64,000 nt of DNA. It comes from Aplectana chamaeleonis (taxonomy: Eukaryota; Nematoda; Chromadorea; Rhabditida; Cosmocercidae). The position numbers and the translations under genes are program-made. Below are positions 1-10,799 of the stretch, piece by piece. Under the pieces are notes generated by a model. The model was not told the origin of the DNA. It searched no databases and saw only the letters and a program-made list of their open reading frames with translations. How positions within the stretch are numbered: the stretch's first letter is position 1; each line of letters starts with the position of its first letter. Where the stretch lies: the NCBI GenBank assembly GCA_029168955.1, contig JAPDOI010000268.1, forward strand, positions 310,001 through 374,000. Reading direction: 5' to 3'.

Positions 1-86
1 GATTTTGAAGTGGAAGAAACTGCTGAGCAGCGAGAGAGACGTATAGAGCACACGGAAACACAGAGATTTCGAGTAGCAGTAAGATA
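1..86 (+). CDS. Possible end of a coding exon (unidentified)
   Basis: Frame 1 is open from the window edge for 28 codons and is rich in Glu and Arg (ETAEQRERRIEH). It is followed by a good 5' splice site, AGCA|GTAAGA, with the in-frame stop lying inside the presumed intron. Glu/Arg-rich peptides of this style occur at the N-terminal side of some Helitron or other transposon proteins, but nothing here proves that origin. The rest of the protein would lie left of the window. Low confidence. Confidence 0.2.
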
Positions 87-1850
87 ACCTGGCGTGTAAA
101 TCGTTCATGGATGTGGGTCCGTATTGTGCGTTGACGCAATCATGGTGCGCTTATACTACGTGTGCCGAGTTTGCGCCAGCGCACATTAAGGAAAGCAAAG
201 TATCAGTTCGACCTTTGCCGACTGTAACTTGATTACCCACGACTGACTTCAGAGATAAAAAACCGCACCTAGAACAATTCTGCAAAACTTTCTCGTGTAC
301 TTGTAGCACTCGTGAAACGGGGAATATTAATCAACAATCACCGCTCCTCGCGGCATTTTGCGCAGTAAGCGCAAAATTGAGAATATGGATTACCGATCGA
401 TGGTGTGTCATGAGTACGAAATCTGTCAAGTTCAGTACTGTTAATTGGCCTCCAACGACCTGTGGCATTGGCTGCAGATCCACCCACACACCGTGGTCTC
501 CACAGCCGTAGCATGGCCAAGCAGTTTTCGTGCTCCACGGCTGATTTAGTATGTAAACCCACAATTATGAGGTGCCCTCCAAAGTTAAGATATCAAGTTC
601 GAATCGGTATAGGAGCGATCTGCGACCATTTCCAGCCTCCTTTTAAATGAGCTTCCTAGCTCAATTTTAGGTGTACCAGCAAGATCGTGAACGCCAACTG
701 AAAAAAGGAGACTAACATCAAAATCGAGCGTTTTTTTAGTTTTTCTCAAAAATCAGGAGACCAATCCGAACCACTTTTGGGCTTTAACAACAGCTTTTTG
801 CGTTCTTTTCAATGCAATTCAGAGCTTATTTCTACGTTCACTAGGAACTTAGATTTCGAAAAAGCGGAATCGCGCGGGCCGGATCGAGGCCAAATCACAA
901 TTTTGTAGCGAGTACCTTTCTTAGGTTACTCGCTTCGCTTTCTAAATGGATTCGACGCACAAAGTGCTAATGTGGTATTTTGTTCTAAATTTTGTTGTGG
1001 CGGGTTACATGACCAGGGCTGGTGTAAGGTTTTGACGGTGTGCATTTCCTTTCAAAAAAAAATCATGAAGAGAGAATACCAATTCAACGTGGCCAAGTCT
1101 AGGTGTTTCGGGGTTTTGCCACATGCTGAAACTGATGATGCAAGTTTCAGAACAAGAAGCATTTGAAAAGTTCCGATAGCCCTAAAATTTATGGTGCGCA
1201 TAAAGTTTTGACGCGCGCTGTATTTGATTTTTCTGCATTCGTTTTCCCGCCTGAGTTCAGTATTTGAAGTGATAGATGCGGCCGTTAATGTGGATTTGTT
1301 GCACGTTTTTCCTAAGTATACCTACGCTGTGTGGGAGCAAAAAGTAAATGATGTTGTCCGCGATTTGTTACACTCGGCTCACGCAATTCATCCACTGAGC
1401 AGTTTATCTTTGTTAGTCGTGCAACGATAAATGAGAGAAATTTTTTCGTATGGTTCTTTTTCTTCTCGAGTGAAAAAAACTATTTACTTTCGTACATCGT
1501 CGGAGGAAACACGTAGATTTTTAATTGAAATAAGGTTTTGTTGGATTATTTTTAGACATTTTTGACACATTTTGTGTGTTACTTTGTGGTGTCATGTTTA
1601 AATATTGATACTGGATTATTTTGAAAGGTTTCCTTTTTTCGACGTATGTGTGCTTCCGATTCCGCTGGAGATTGTCCTGATGAACTTTCTCCACCATTTA
1701 TATTTGGAACTGCTAGTATGCAGCGATGACTTTTCTAATTTGTGACGCTTTTCTGGGATATATATGAATATATCGGATACATGTTCATTATTTTGACCAA
1801 TTCCGTCATTTTCTAAAACGATGCGTTATGGTATGTTTCCCGTTTCGGCG
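87..1850. other. Intergenic stretch, no gene seen
   Basis: No open frame with family resemblance on either strand. Two repeat traces are visible. The segment at 165-186 (CCGAGTTTGCGCCA) recurs at 58913-58930. The segment at about 1000-1220 resembles 33390-33740: both carry a GTTTTGACGCGC-type motif at each side in the same orientation, and a shared inner part including GATGCAAGTTTCA. They appear to be two copies of a short dispersed repeat. Confidence 0.4.
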
Positions 1851-1859
1851 ACACTATAT

Positions 1860-2060
1860 ACCTCCGGATCGGGAAAAGAAATCTTGATATAAGATGCACG
1901 TTAACGTTAAGATGTCAGACTCTCACGTCCGTTCTGGAGTGAGGGATCTAGGTTTTCAAATATCCAAAAATTTGAGTTTCAGACAGCATTACAGAAACTT
2001 GGTTAGGACGGCTAATTACCGCATTTATAATCTTTTCAAGGTACTCACAAAGGAATCACA
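1860..2060 (+). pseudogene. LINE reverse transcriptase fragment (CR1/Jockey-like)
   Basis: The reading frame from about 1894 contains VRDLGFQISKNLSF, then H, NLVRTAN and FKVL. This is the conserved stretch after the RT palm in CR1/Jockey-group non-LTR retrotransposons (consensus V-DLGV....L.F..H....v.kA....ll.k.l). Only about 55 codons survive. The match ends where the left arm of the family A element begins, so that element probably inserted into, or truncated, the LINE relic. It is related in kind to the larger relic at 31725-32980. Confidence 0.45.
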
Positions 2061-2204
2061 TAGTGACCATTCCAAACGAAATGTACTTTACTAGAACCGT
2101 TTTCGGACGAAAAGTCCGAATGTGCCCATCGCAGCTGCCTAGACCCACTCTGAAAAAAGTTATAGGCATTTTTTCTCTATTTTTCGTACTTATTGTACCC
2201 TCCT

Positions 2205-2215
2205 AAAAGCGCATT
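2205..2215. repeat. RTE target-site duplication, 3' side copy
   Basis: AAAAGCGCATT here is identical to 5492-5502. The two copies bracket the RTE element exactly. The uninterrupted relative at 60.4 kb has a single AAAAAGCGCGTTATT at the equivalent place, which confirms that this is a duplicated target site. Confidence 0.9.
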
Positions 2216-5200
2216 GACTTACTTGACTTAATCGGTTGGCTTTCGCCTGACGCGGTCATTCCGCATCTTCACCGAGGTGTGCCGTCCTAGTAGTCAGCCG
2301 TGTCCATTTTTCACGGTCTTCAGCCACAATTTGAACACATTCCATCCAGCTGTCACTATTCCATTTTCTGCGAAACTAAACATCGCGCCTAAACTGTCTA
2401 TCGATGCCGAGTGACCTCAAATCCTCTTTAACGACATCCGTCCAGAACTTTCGCCTACGCCCAGGTGGCCGTTTCCAGACAGGATTTGGAAGCATTTTTA
2501 AAGCGTGTTGTACGAGACGATCCGGCGTTCTTCTTAGTATATGCCCGAGCAGTCGAAGTCGACTTTCTATTGCTGCTTGAGATGGCGTTAGGAGATGCTG
2601 GCACCTCCCTCGTGTCAAGCGTTGATGTACTGCGTCGATTTCCTTGTAAAGGTCTTCGTTATGGCATACACGCGGCCAGAAATATCCAAGCAAACGCCTA
2701 AAAAGCTTCCTCTCCGTGCAATCCAACCTTTCCATCTGCGTTTTCAGTGCTGCCCACGTCTCCGATCCGTACATCATGATAGGGCGAATAGCGGATAGGT
2801 AGACGCGCAACTTGACTTCCTTCGCGATGGTGGTAGACCACAAACACTTGGTTAGAGAATTGAATGCAGACGTAGCTTTCGCACATCGTTGTCGAATATC
2901 CGCTGCATAACTACCATCGTTCTTCAGCAAACAGCCCAAATAACAGAAATCGTCCACCAGTTCGATACGTTGTCCGTCCACACAAACTCCAGTTGAAGGC
3001 CTCTGAGAGACCCACATCTGCTTGCATTTGTCGGGACGAAGACGAAGTCCATAGGCTGCGGCATACTTCGAAACGAGGTTCACAATCCTTTGCAGTTTTG
3101 CGTTGTTTTCAGCGAATAACACAATGTCGTCGGCGTACTCCAGGTCGACAAGGGAGCGTCCTGATGGTGTTAGGATCACATCCGCAGGAAACTGTTCTGC
3201 AACTCTACGCATGATGTCATCAACGGCGAAGTTGAAAAGAAAAGGTCCTGCAACGGCTCCTTGCCTTACTCCTGTTTTCACCTCGAAAGCTGACGTAAAT
3301 CCGACAGGTGTACGAACTGCTGCTGTTGTTCCTTTGTTCATGTCCTCGATTAACCGAACATACTTTTCCGGGACTCCATCTGCTCGCAGAGCATTGAGCA
3401 ATCGATCACGATGAGGAGAGTCGAACGCGGCTTCAAAGTCCAAAAAAGCAAGCTGTAATGGCTTCGAAAACCGCTGCCACGATTCAATTACTCTTCACGA
3501 CGAACACTTGGTCGATGGTCGATCTTCCAGGTCGAAAACCGGCTTGCTCATCTCTGGTCGTTCCTTCCACGATGTTTGATAAGTCGCTCGAGAATGATAC
3601 GTTCTAAAACCTTGTACATGACACGAAGTAGAGAGATTCCTCTGTAGTTCTTAGGATCCGTGACGGATAGCTTCTTGTGAAGAGGTACGATGATCGCATG
3701 TCTCCACGAATCGGGTATCCTTTCGCTCATCCATATGGCACGGATGGTGTTGGTCATTTCACGAATCCCAGACGGAGGAAGAGCTTTCAGCATTTCAGCA
3801 GTGATGTTGTCATCTCCACCTGCCTTTCCATTCTTCATTTTCCGGACGCGATCGGAAACTTCAGACTCAGTCGGCGGTTCCTCACTGACATCGTAATGTG
3901 CTGTCTGATCATGCGGGAGGTCAGGTACTGATGGCGCTGGACGATTCAGTAGTGAACTGAAGTAATCCTTCCATATTGGCAGCGTCGCATCACCAACTGC
4001 AACTCCATTGGTAGTGTTCAAGACAGGAGAACATCTCTTCATCTTCCCGCTATACTGTCGCAGCAACGTGTAGGCTTTCCTCGGATTCTTCTCCTCCCAA
4101 GCCTTCTCGAACTCCTTAGCTCTACACGTCCACTCTCGTTCGCGGTCACTTTGAAGCTGCCGACGCAACTTCCTCCTCAGACGCTTCTCCTCCACGAAGT
4201 TTCCTGCAGTTCGGAGAGCACATACTCTGTTGTAGGTAGATGTTGTTTCTTCTGAGACGTAGGCGAACTTCTTCTTAGGCTGTACAACCGGGAGTGCCTC
4301 TTTCGAAGCGTCCTGGATGCATTTGACAAAAAGAATCCGCGTCGCAAAGTTTCTTCTTAGTCCGTACTCCGATGTGAACAGAAACGCGTTGTCGGAAATT
4401 CCTTCTGCACTCTTCATCTCTGAGACTTGTCATGTCAATCCTCTGGAGAGGCTGAGCCCTCGCTTCCTCTTATGAATCCTCGCAGTGAAGTTCAACAGAA
4501 CAGGACGGTGATCCGAATCGAATGCGACATCCCACACAGCTCTAGATCTTCGAATGTCCGATACTGGAATATTCCTCGTCAGGACATAGTCAAGCTGTAG
4601 TTTCAAAGTTGTCATCTTCCGCTTCCGCTGCTCTTCTGGAGATAGCCGGGTTGGTCCCTGCCACGTAAGCTGATGGCGGCGATGATTCCTCTTGAATGTC
4701 GATGCAATAATCAGACCACTGCGTTCACAAAAGTCGACAAGGCGGTAGCCATTGTCCGATGTTTGCTCCACTGGGTAGAACCATTTACCGAGTACTTCGG
4801 ATTCCTGATCAAGTCCCATCTTCGCATTTGCGTCAATCCCCACGACAACAGCATGTTGACAAGGTATCCTGGCCAGCAACGTATTGAGTTCCTCATAAAA
4901 CGCATCCTTCGAATTGTCTTCGGCGGTTTCAGTGGGCGCATGAGCACTCACTATCCACAGATTGAATCCTCTGTGATCCCGCAGTCGTACGAATGCATTC
5001 CGACACGACGTTGAGCCGAACTCCTTGACCATACCATTGAAATCCTTCCTTACAGCTATTGCACAGCCTCCCACTCTCCTATCGTCAGCGTTACCGCAGT
5101 AGATGGTGTACTCTCCGACGCTGATGACGGGTCTATCCTTGAGGCGGGTTTCCTGCAAAGCAGCAAACGGTGCATGGAAATAGCTCAGAAGTCTGGATAG

Positions 5201-5491
5201 CGCAGTTTTTTGGATATCACTCGACAGCGATCGACAGTTCAGGGTGGCGAAATTGTGGCTTGTGGCCAAAGACTCCATGACTCCCTAGGTACGGATCCTA
5301 AGGTGTTATGGACCAGAGGCCTTAGTGTGCCGGACGGCGACACCTTTATGCAATGTGCGGGATACTTTCGCGATATAGTTGTGCACGCTATATCGCTCGA
5401 ACGTTCCCTGTGTACACTCAAACGTCTGCTGGGTTCAGTAGAAGCAGGGGCACCAACGAGCAGGTACCAACAGACTTGTATACACACCCCC
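2216..5491 (-). mobile_element. RTE-1-like non-LTR retrotransposon, 3276 bp
   Basis: A nearly full-length minus-strand RTE-clade LINE, delimited by a perfect 11-bp target duplication. Its length of 3276 bp is about that of C. elegans RTE-1 (roughly 3.3 kb). It encodes an APE-type endonuclease followed by reverse transcriptase in one frame, and has the very short 3' untranslated tail typical of RTE (about 40 bp, ending in a degenerate AAGTAAGTCA-type repeat at 2216-2240). The coding frame is broken (see the pol entry), so this copy is not autonomous. It inserted into a family A inverted-repeat element. Confidence 0.93.
2256..5278 (-). pseudogene. RTE pol: APE endonuclease plus reverse transcriptase, broken
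   Basis: Reads right to left. The N-terminal endonuclease (5278-4433) shows LNCRSL, LQETR, GGCAIAVR, SAHAPT, GIDANAKMG and SDHRPV, the APE-type active-site blocks that nick target DNA. A linker follows, then RT motifs NGKAGGDDNI, PLHKK and NYRGISLL (to about 3550), then DFEAAFDS, VRQGAVAGP and the catalytic YADDIVLF (about 3080-3060). The C-terminus resembles other RTE proteins (RRLLGYFWPR, IDRQFRRDV) and would end at 2256. Lesions: an in-frame stop at 4430, two frameshifts between about 3555 and 3490, and a stop at 2376 about 39 codons before the natural end. All conserved residues examined are present, so decay is recent. Confidence 0.93.
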
Positions 5492-5502
5492 AAAAGCGCA
5501 TT
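5492..5502. repeat. RTE target-site duplication, 5' side copy
   Basis: AAAAGCGCATT, identical to 2205-2215. It marks the 5' end of the minus-strand RTE at 5491, and family A sequence resumes directly after it. Confidence 0.9.
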
Positions 5503-6392
5503 ATTTTCACGAAAATCCGGAAACGGACCTCATAATCGTATTCAGCGCCCAAAACTACCTCCCTAGGCAAAGTTATGGTGAAGGAACATTTTCCAACCTT
5601 TGCGCAGACTAACAGCGTTTTGGACTTGTACGGATTTTCGGTTGGGCGTTTATTTATACCAATTAGAGAGCTCTCGAAGCGTTTTGGACAAATATTCCAG
5701 ATTTGACTTAAAATTCGCTCTGGGAGTTATTTGGGGTGCTGATCACGAATCTTAGGTTCATTTGTCGTTTTTTTCAAAGTTTTGGACTAAATTTGTTTAG
5801 AGCTCCCCACCGGCAGAAAAAACTGACGGCAAAATCGACTTTTCACGAGTTTCGTAATGTAGACAGATGTGGCTCAAATTGACCTTCTGTGGATCATTTG
5901 AAGTGCTCAACACGAATCTGATGTCAGTTTATCGATTTTTGACAGCTTACGGTAGATTACGGTGGGTATACGGTAGTTTGGTCAAAGTCTCAGATTTGTC
6001 TCAAAGTTTCTATGTGGGGGTTATTTGGGGTGCTGAATACGAGTTTCATGTCCATTTGTCGAATTTCGAATTATTAAGGCAGGTTTTGCCTACTAAATGG
6101 CATGTTACCTACCGTGAGCCACAGTGAACCTTAAAATTTCGACAAGCGAACCCCAGATTTGTGTTCAGCACCCCAGATTACCCTTACATGTGTACATGTT
6201 TTAAGCAAAGTCCGGGGTAAAATTTAAAAACACCCTGAAAATCTTATGGGGTACGTACCCTTACATTGCCGCGAAGCTTTAAAAACGCTCATACCTTCTT
6301 TCAGAGTTGGTCTAGGCAGCTGTGATGGGCATATCAGGACTTTTCGTCCAAAAATGGTTCCAGAAAAGTACATTTCATTTGAAATGGTTCGT

Positions 6393-7330
6393 ATGACTTA
6401 TATGTAGTAGCTCCCGTGTTGGCGCCAGCTAATGATACCCTCACTGGCCCGGCGTTTGAGTAAGAATTCTTTCTAAACGTGGGCACACACTGACAAAGCT
6501 CCAGTGTCACCGCTAAGCTGGGTTGGGATAAAGTTTTGCCCCAAACTGTGTCATTCAAGCAAATTCTAACTTCGTGATTTAACTCATTCCAGCGCAGGAT
6601 GATTCCAAATGGTGCAATGAAATTGATGATGGAGCGGCGATGTAGTAGTTGTTCAAACTGTTAAAGAGTTACGAACAAACCCGCAGTGGTGGAGACCAGA
6701 TCTACCATCTCTACGGAGACCACGAATAACTGGATGCTGTGAGGAGATGAAGGATCTGACCTTGAAGTCGGCTGACCCCGCATGCCACTGTATAGCCCAG
6801 AAAAGCATCCAAGTCTCTGTGACATAGTCGTCGAATGAGCTGTGCATTCCAATGAGGAAAGCGAGCGCTAGGATATTTATACTCACACGGCACATTCGCG
6901 CGGAACTCGCGTGACTCTAGGGCGTTGAGGAGTAGTGCAGGTTATTCAACACAGCAATCATTCCCATATGATTGTCAAATTATGTACACTAGGGAAGGGC
7001 AAGTCTGATCCGTCTAATTTTATGTACCCTTTTCAGATAATGAGCTTCTGACCAAAAAATTGAGTGATACTGTCTCAGGAAAAAGGAGTTTAAAGGGATA
7101 TTTTGCACTTATAAACTGCTTTTCTCCGGTGTTTACATTCCTTCGTCTGGTCAACTTTTAGTTTTGGATATAACATAGTACAAAGGAACCGTTCATCACT
7201 GAAAAAATTCTGAAAAATTTAATGCTCTAAAAAATCTCAAATACTGTACGTTGAACACTATTTATTGATTTTTGAAAAATTTTCTGTTTCCTGTTATCTG
7301 GGGTGGTAGTTAACTGACCAAAACTCGCAG
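6393..7330. other. Intergenic stretch, nothing recognised
   Basis: Only short frames of up to 80 codons are present, and none resembles a known family. I see no repeat shared with the rest of the window apart from AT-rich runs at 7200-7300. Confidence 0.4.
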
Positions 7331-7812
7331 TTAAAGGCAGCAGATACGCTCGAAAAAGTTGTTGAGATAACTACGTTTCTGAAGTCGCATGGCTCCTAGT
7401 AGACTGCTCACGCCGTTGGAAGCGTCAAAAAGGAGTCAAAACTACTGAATTTCAGCAGAGCAAATGGAAAATTTTCTGCAACCCCGCCCCAGAATGCAAA
7501 CTCGTCCAGATTGATGGTACTAATACGGTCCCTTTGGCTGGTTTTTGGTGCTTCCAACGAGGTAAACGTTCCAGTACAGGCTGTAAGAGTATATCGGCTT
7601 CTCTATCTCAACCGTTTTATTGCTAACATTAGCTGCTTCAAACGCGAGTCGTAAAACTCGTCCACTTTCACCTGATAACAAAATAACCGTTATTACTCTA
7701 TTTGCAAACAGTTTTCGTTTGCTTTTTTGTCAGTTTCCAATACAACCAGCCCCAAACCTTTGATTTATGTCATAAAATCGATACCATTTTTGAGCGTGTC
7801 TGCTGCCTTTAA
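7331..7812. mobile_element. AAAGGC-ended MITE, copy a (482 bp)
   Basis: Left end TTAAAGGCAGCAGATACGCT and right end AGCGTGTCTGCTGCCTTTAA are inverted copies. The interior is about 90 percent alike to copy b at 28409-28917 over its whole length, including TAGTAGACTGCTCACGCCG and the CCGTTATT block near the right side. It is non-coding. The end sequence TTAA.AGGC is compatible with a TTAA or a TA target; the window cannot decide between them. Confidence 0.8.
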
Positions 7813-8265
7813 TACCCGTGATTAGCTTGCGGTTATCAGCTTGAAATTATGTGCTAAACCGGCATACAACCCTAAATTTAACTCGGAGATGATACCCCCA
7901 CCCTTCCCTACTCTCATCCCTTACCACACAGCTCACCTCGAGCGTTCATATGCTTCTGCTTACTAACCTTCTATATTCGTGCTTATAAACAAATATGAAC
8001 TTATCAAACTTACATAAAAACTTATGAGAAGCTTTGGCTGAATCGCTAGCGCATAAACCATTTAGCGACGAATGGAGCATGGTGTTGGTCGGTCAACTGG
8101 TGAGTATTACAACAAACCCACAGAACCTGACCGATCAACTTCATGCTCCTTTCACTGCATAAGCAACGTGCCAGTATTTCTCTTTACGAAAATAACAGGC
8201 AAAAATATGATATGCAAGACATCGAGTTTCTAGAATGAGTTCAGAATAACTTTACGCGTAAACTT
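7813..8265. other. Intergenic stretch
   Basis: No gene seen. The segment CGGTCAACTGG...CAACTTCATGCTCC at 8092-8150 has a faint counterpart at 16650-16670, suggesting a worn dispersed repeat. Confidence 0.35.
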
Positions 8266-8790
8266 ATGTTGAGATGCAGCGGACTTTCGTACTGCTGTAT
8301 TCCCAGTGGCGCCGCCCGAAGCAAGCAGTTAGGGTTGCGTTCGTTGAAAAGTAGGAGAAATCGTAATGATTCGTTGATGATGTATAAAACTTTGACCAGA
8401 AGGATCTCTATTGACTTTTCCAGTATTCTTAAATTTCAATCCAGTAGGACTAGGAGTGGTGGTTTTAGCATTCGTGGCTCTGTGGCTAGAGGCCAGGTCA
8501 GAAGAAACTTTTTCTGCAACAGGGTTTTCCACAAGTTTCCATCGTTGATCAATCAGAACATTTTGGCAATGAGCCTAGGTTCCTACACAACTTTCATCAG
8601 CTGCCAAAGGATAATCGATGAATTGTAGCCTTTGTATGCTTTCCTTTCGTGAATCTTGCTATTTTTATCAATGTTGATTTACAACTTTTTTTACTTGCTG
8701 AAGTGCCGGATTTTCGTATTTCATGGCCACTGTGTTTTAACTGTTTTAATTACGCGTGACGACAAATTAAATAAAATATGCCAGTTAAAG
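8266..8790 (+). pseudogene. LINE 3' end: RT C-terminus and 3' UTR (CR1/Jockey-like)
   Basis: A 120-codon frame (8266-8628) shows the signature C-terminal tail of CR1/Jockey-group LINEs: LRSLKSRRNRND...MMYK, SSRTRSGGFSI, then RRNFFCNRVFHKFPSLI and a final Phe-rich turn. In intact relatives this reads as L-E-RR-RGD-I-YK, TRG, RR-FFS-RVV-WN-LP. Here several hallmark residues (the Trp-Asn pair) are changed. The 5' part is missing, as expected for 5'-truncated LINEs. An AT-rich 3' region ending in AAATTAAATAAAAT runs to about 8780. Confidence 0.6.
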
Positions 8791-9235
8791 GAAAAAGTAC
8801 TAGGGTGGACATTCCTGTCTAACTCGCAATCGTCGACCGGTGCACTCCTAAATGATTGCACTATATCATTACAAACCCGACCGATCTGCTAGTTTATATG
8901 TGAACATCCGTGTTTGCAATGGTAGCTTAGGATTGCGAATACATGGATGTTAACGTCCTCGTAACACCGTCGTTTCTGTTTGAAGATGGATTGTGGAACC
9001 AACCAAGAGAAATCCATCCCAAAACTGCGTCTCCAGCAATGTATGGGAAGGGGTTATAGAACACCAGTGGTGTTCACAGCAAGATACAAATGGATGTTTC
9101 AGAATCTACTGTTAGGGTTCATAGCAAACCTCGATGTTAACTTCGAGGTTAATGGCCTTGCTGAACATCGAGGTCTGGCTAGATCACTACCACCCCTGCT
9201 TTGTGCCCATTTTTTAGAGATTTTTTTCTGTTTTT
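8791..9235. other. Intergenic stretch
   Basis: No gene seen. A short imperfect inverted phrase (ACCTCGATGTTAACTTCGAGG, 9128-9175) lies just left of the mariner. Confidence 0.3.
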
Positions 9236-9237
9236 TT

Positions 9238-10450
9238 CCAGGTTGTCCAATAATTCTTGTCCGAAAATTTCACCATTTTTAATTTTTTTCAACTTTACTT
9301 AAAAACAGGTCTAGTCAACATTATAATCACCACAGTTATCCACAACAGTGGCCCATCGATTGGGCAGGTCGCCGATGCCTTTCGCCCAGAACTCGGGTAC
9401 TGCGACTCGAAGAAGTCCGCGATGTCGGATTTGAGGTTGTCGTAGTTGGTGAATTTTCTTCCGGCCAAATGGTGCTTCAGCGGGCGGAACAAGTGGTAGT
9501 CGGAGGGGGCGAGGTCCGGGGAATACGGAGGATGGGCAACCGTCTCCCAGCCGAGCGTCGCTAACTTCTGCTGGGTCTCCTTCGCCACGTGGGGGCGCGC
9601 GTTGTCGTGCAGCAGGTGGACCGAGGCCCGTCGGGGCCGCTTTTCTCGGATGGCGGCGGCAAGTTTCTCAAGCTGATCGGTGTAGATAGAGGCGGTGACC
9701 GTCCTGCCTTGCGGGAGCAGCTCGAAGTACAGCATGCCCTTGGTGTCCCACCAGCAGCAGAGCATGCTCTTCAGCAGGTGCAGGTCGGCTTTCGGCGTCG
9801 TCGGCGGCTCTTCTCCGCGCGGGATCCAGACGGCACGGCGGGCGACGTTGTCGTAGAGGACCCAGCTCTCATCCCCAGTGACCAGGTTCTCGAGAAACTC
9901 CTTGCGATGCGGACGAAGGAGGGGGGACTGGCAGACGGCCACGCGGCTCTGCTTGTTGGCGTCCGTCAGACGGTGGGGGATCCAACGGGCCAGAACTTTG
10001 TGGTAGCCGAGTAAGTTGAGTCGATTGTGGATGGTGGACTTGCTGCAGCCACTTGATACAGCAACGGACTTCGTCATCATCCACCGTAGAAGGCCTCCCG
10101 CTGTGCTCCCTGTCCTCGAGGCTCGTGTCGCCGCTCTCGAAACGATTGAACCAGCGGCTGACTTTGCGTTGGGACACTGCATCCTCCTTGCACGCTCTGG
10201 AGATGTTCGCGACCGCGGTGCCCGTGTCGTTGCCCAGCAGCCACTCGTAGTACCCGAACGTACGAATTCGACCGTGGTCCATTTTGGCTTGTACTGGTAG
10301 CTAGACGCGGCGACTGCGCCTTATATACCCCTAGCGTAGAACTTAGGAGAACCTTCTAAAAGGTTCTTACACTCGCCTGATATTATAACACTTCTAAGGA
10401 AAATTATAGAATTTTGAAAATTTTCGGACAGGAATTATTGAACGGCCTGG
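9238..10450 (-). mobile_element. mariner copy 1, 1213 bp
   Basis: Terminal inverted repeats of about 33 bp start CCAGGTTGTCCAATAATTC on the left and CCAGGCCGTTCAATAATTCC on the reversed right end. TA follows the right end (10451-10452); the left TA is changed to TT. It encodes a single mariner transposase on the minus strand and is about 90 percent like copy 2 at 57055-58300. It is 33 bp shorter overall, mainly because of one internal deletion. Confidence 0.92.
9311..10282 (-). pseudogene. mariner transposase, copy 1, frameshifted
   Basis: A DD34D transposase that would cut and paste its own element at TA sites. The start (10282) encodes MDHGRIRTFGYYEWLLGN, the first helix-turn-helix region, and continues through SGRPSTVDDDEV. 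A deletion of about 40 bp at 10050 removes the second helix-turn-helix linker and shifts the frame. The next frame resumes at CSKSTIHNRL and keeps all three catalytic Asp: VTGDESWVLYDN, LLHDNARPH and YSPDLAPSDYHLF, with 34 residues between the last two. A second small indel near 9396 scrambles the C-terminus. The motifs most resemble the Hsmar1/cecropia-like branch, which is a judgement from memory of the family. Confidence 0.93.
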
Positions 10451-10452
10451 TA

Positions 10453-10690
10453 TTAAACTGGATTTTCTGTTTTCTGTTTCCAAAGTTTTTTTTTCTGCCC
10501 AACCCTGTTCTCAACCCCTTCGTGATCCTGAACTACCTTCTTTTGCTGAAAACGTGGAAACACGGAAAGCTCCAGTATGTTTCGAGAACTCGTTGCAACG
10601 CGCTTCCAAATTGTGAAACACTGTAGCGCTTTTTCTGCTGGGGAAGATTTTATAATACGCAATGCTTGAGCTACTAAATATGATTCTGGC
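10453..10690. other. Spacer between mariner and hAT-like composite
   Basis: No gene or clear repeat seen; AT-rich. Confidence 0.3.
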
Positions 10691-10799
10691 ATTGTCACCA
10701 GGGGTGTGCGGCAAAGGAATTTAAAGTTTTGGAAAACGGAAACGGCAACGGCAAACCACAAAAATGACCAGCAAACGGCAAACGGCAAATCCTGTTTTG

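Larger units (their letters stand above)
2062..6392. mobile_element. Family A inverted-repeat element, split by RTE
   Basis: Two arms of about 100 bp are inverted copies: 2062-2160 against 6300-6392, sharing GAAATGTACTTT, GGACGAAAAGTCC and CAGCTGCCTAGAC in opposite orientation. Without the RTE insertion and one target-duplication copy the element is about 1.04 kb, close to the 1069 bp of its relative at 60227-61295. The interior (5503-6299) is non-coding and carries repeated phrases such as GGTGCTGAACACGAATCTG and TTACGGTGGGTATACGGTAG in both orientations. Further partial copies lie at 18235-18640, 29850-30005 and 45560-46270. It has no transposase and the mobilising superfamily is unknown. 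Confidence 0.7.

Noticed and set aside
9589..10300. 141- and 94-codon plus-strand frames (and equivalents at 57518-58150)
   Set aside because: Antisense shadows of the mariner transposases.
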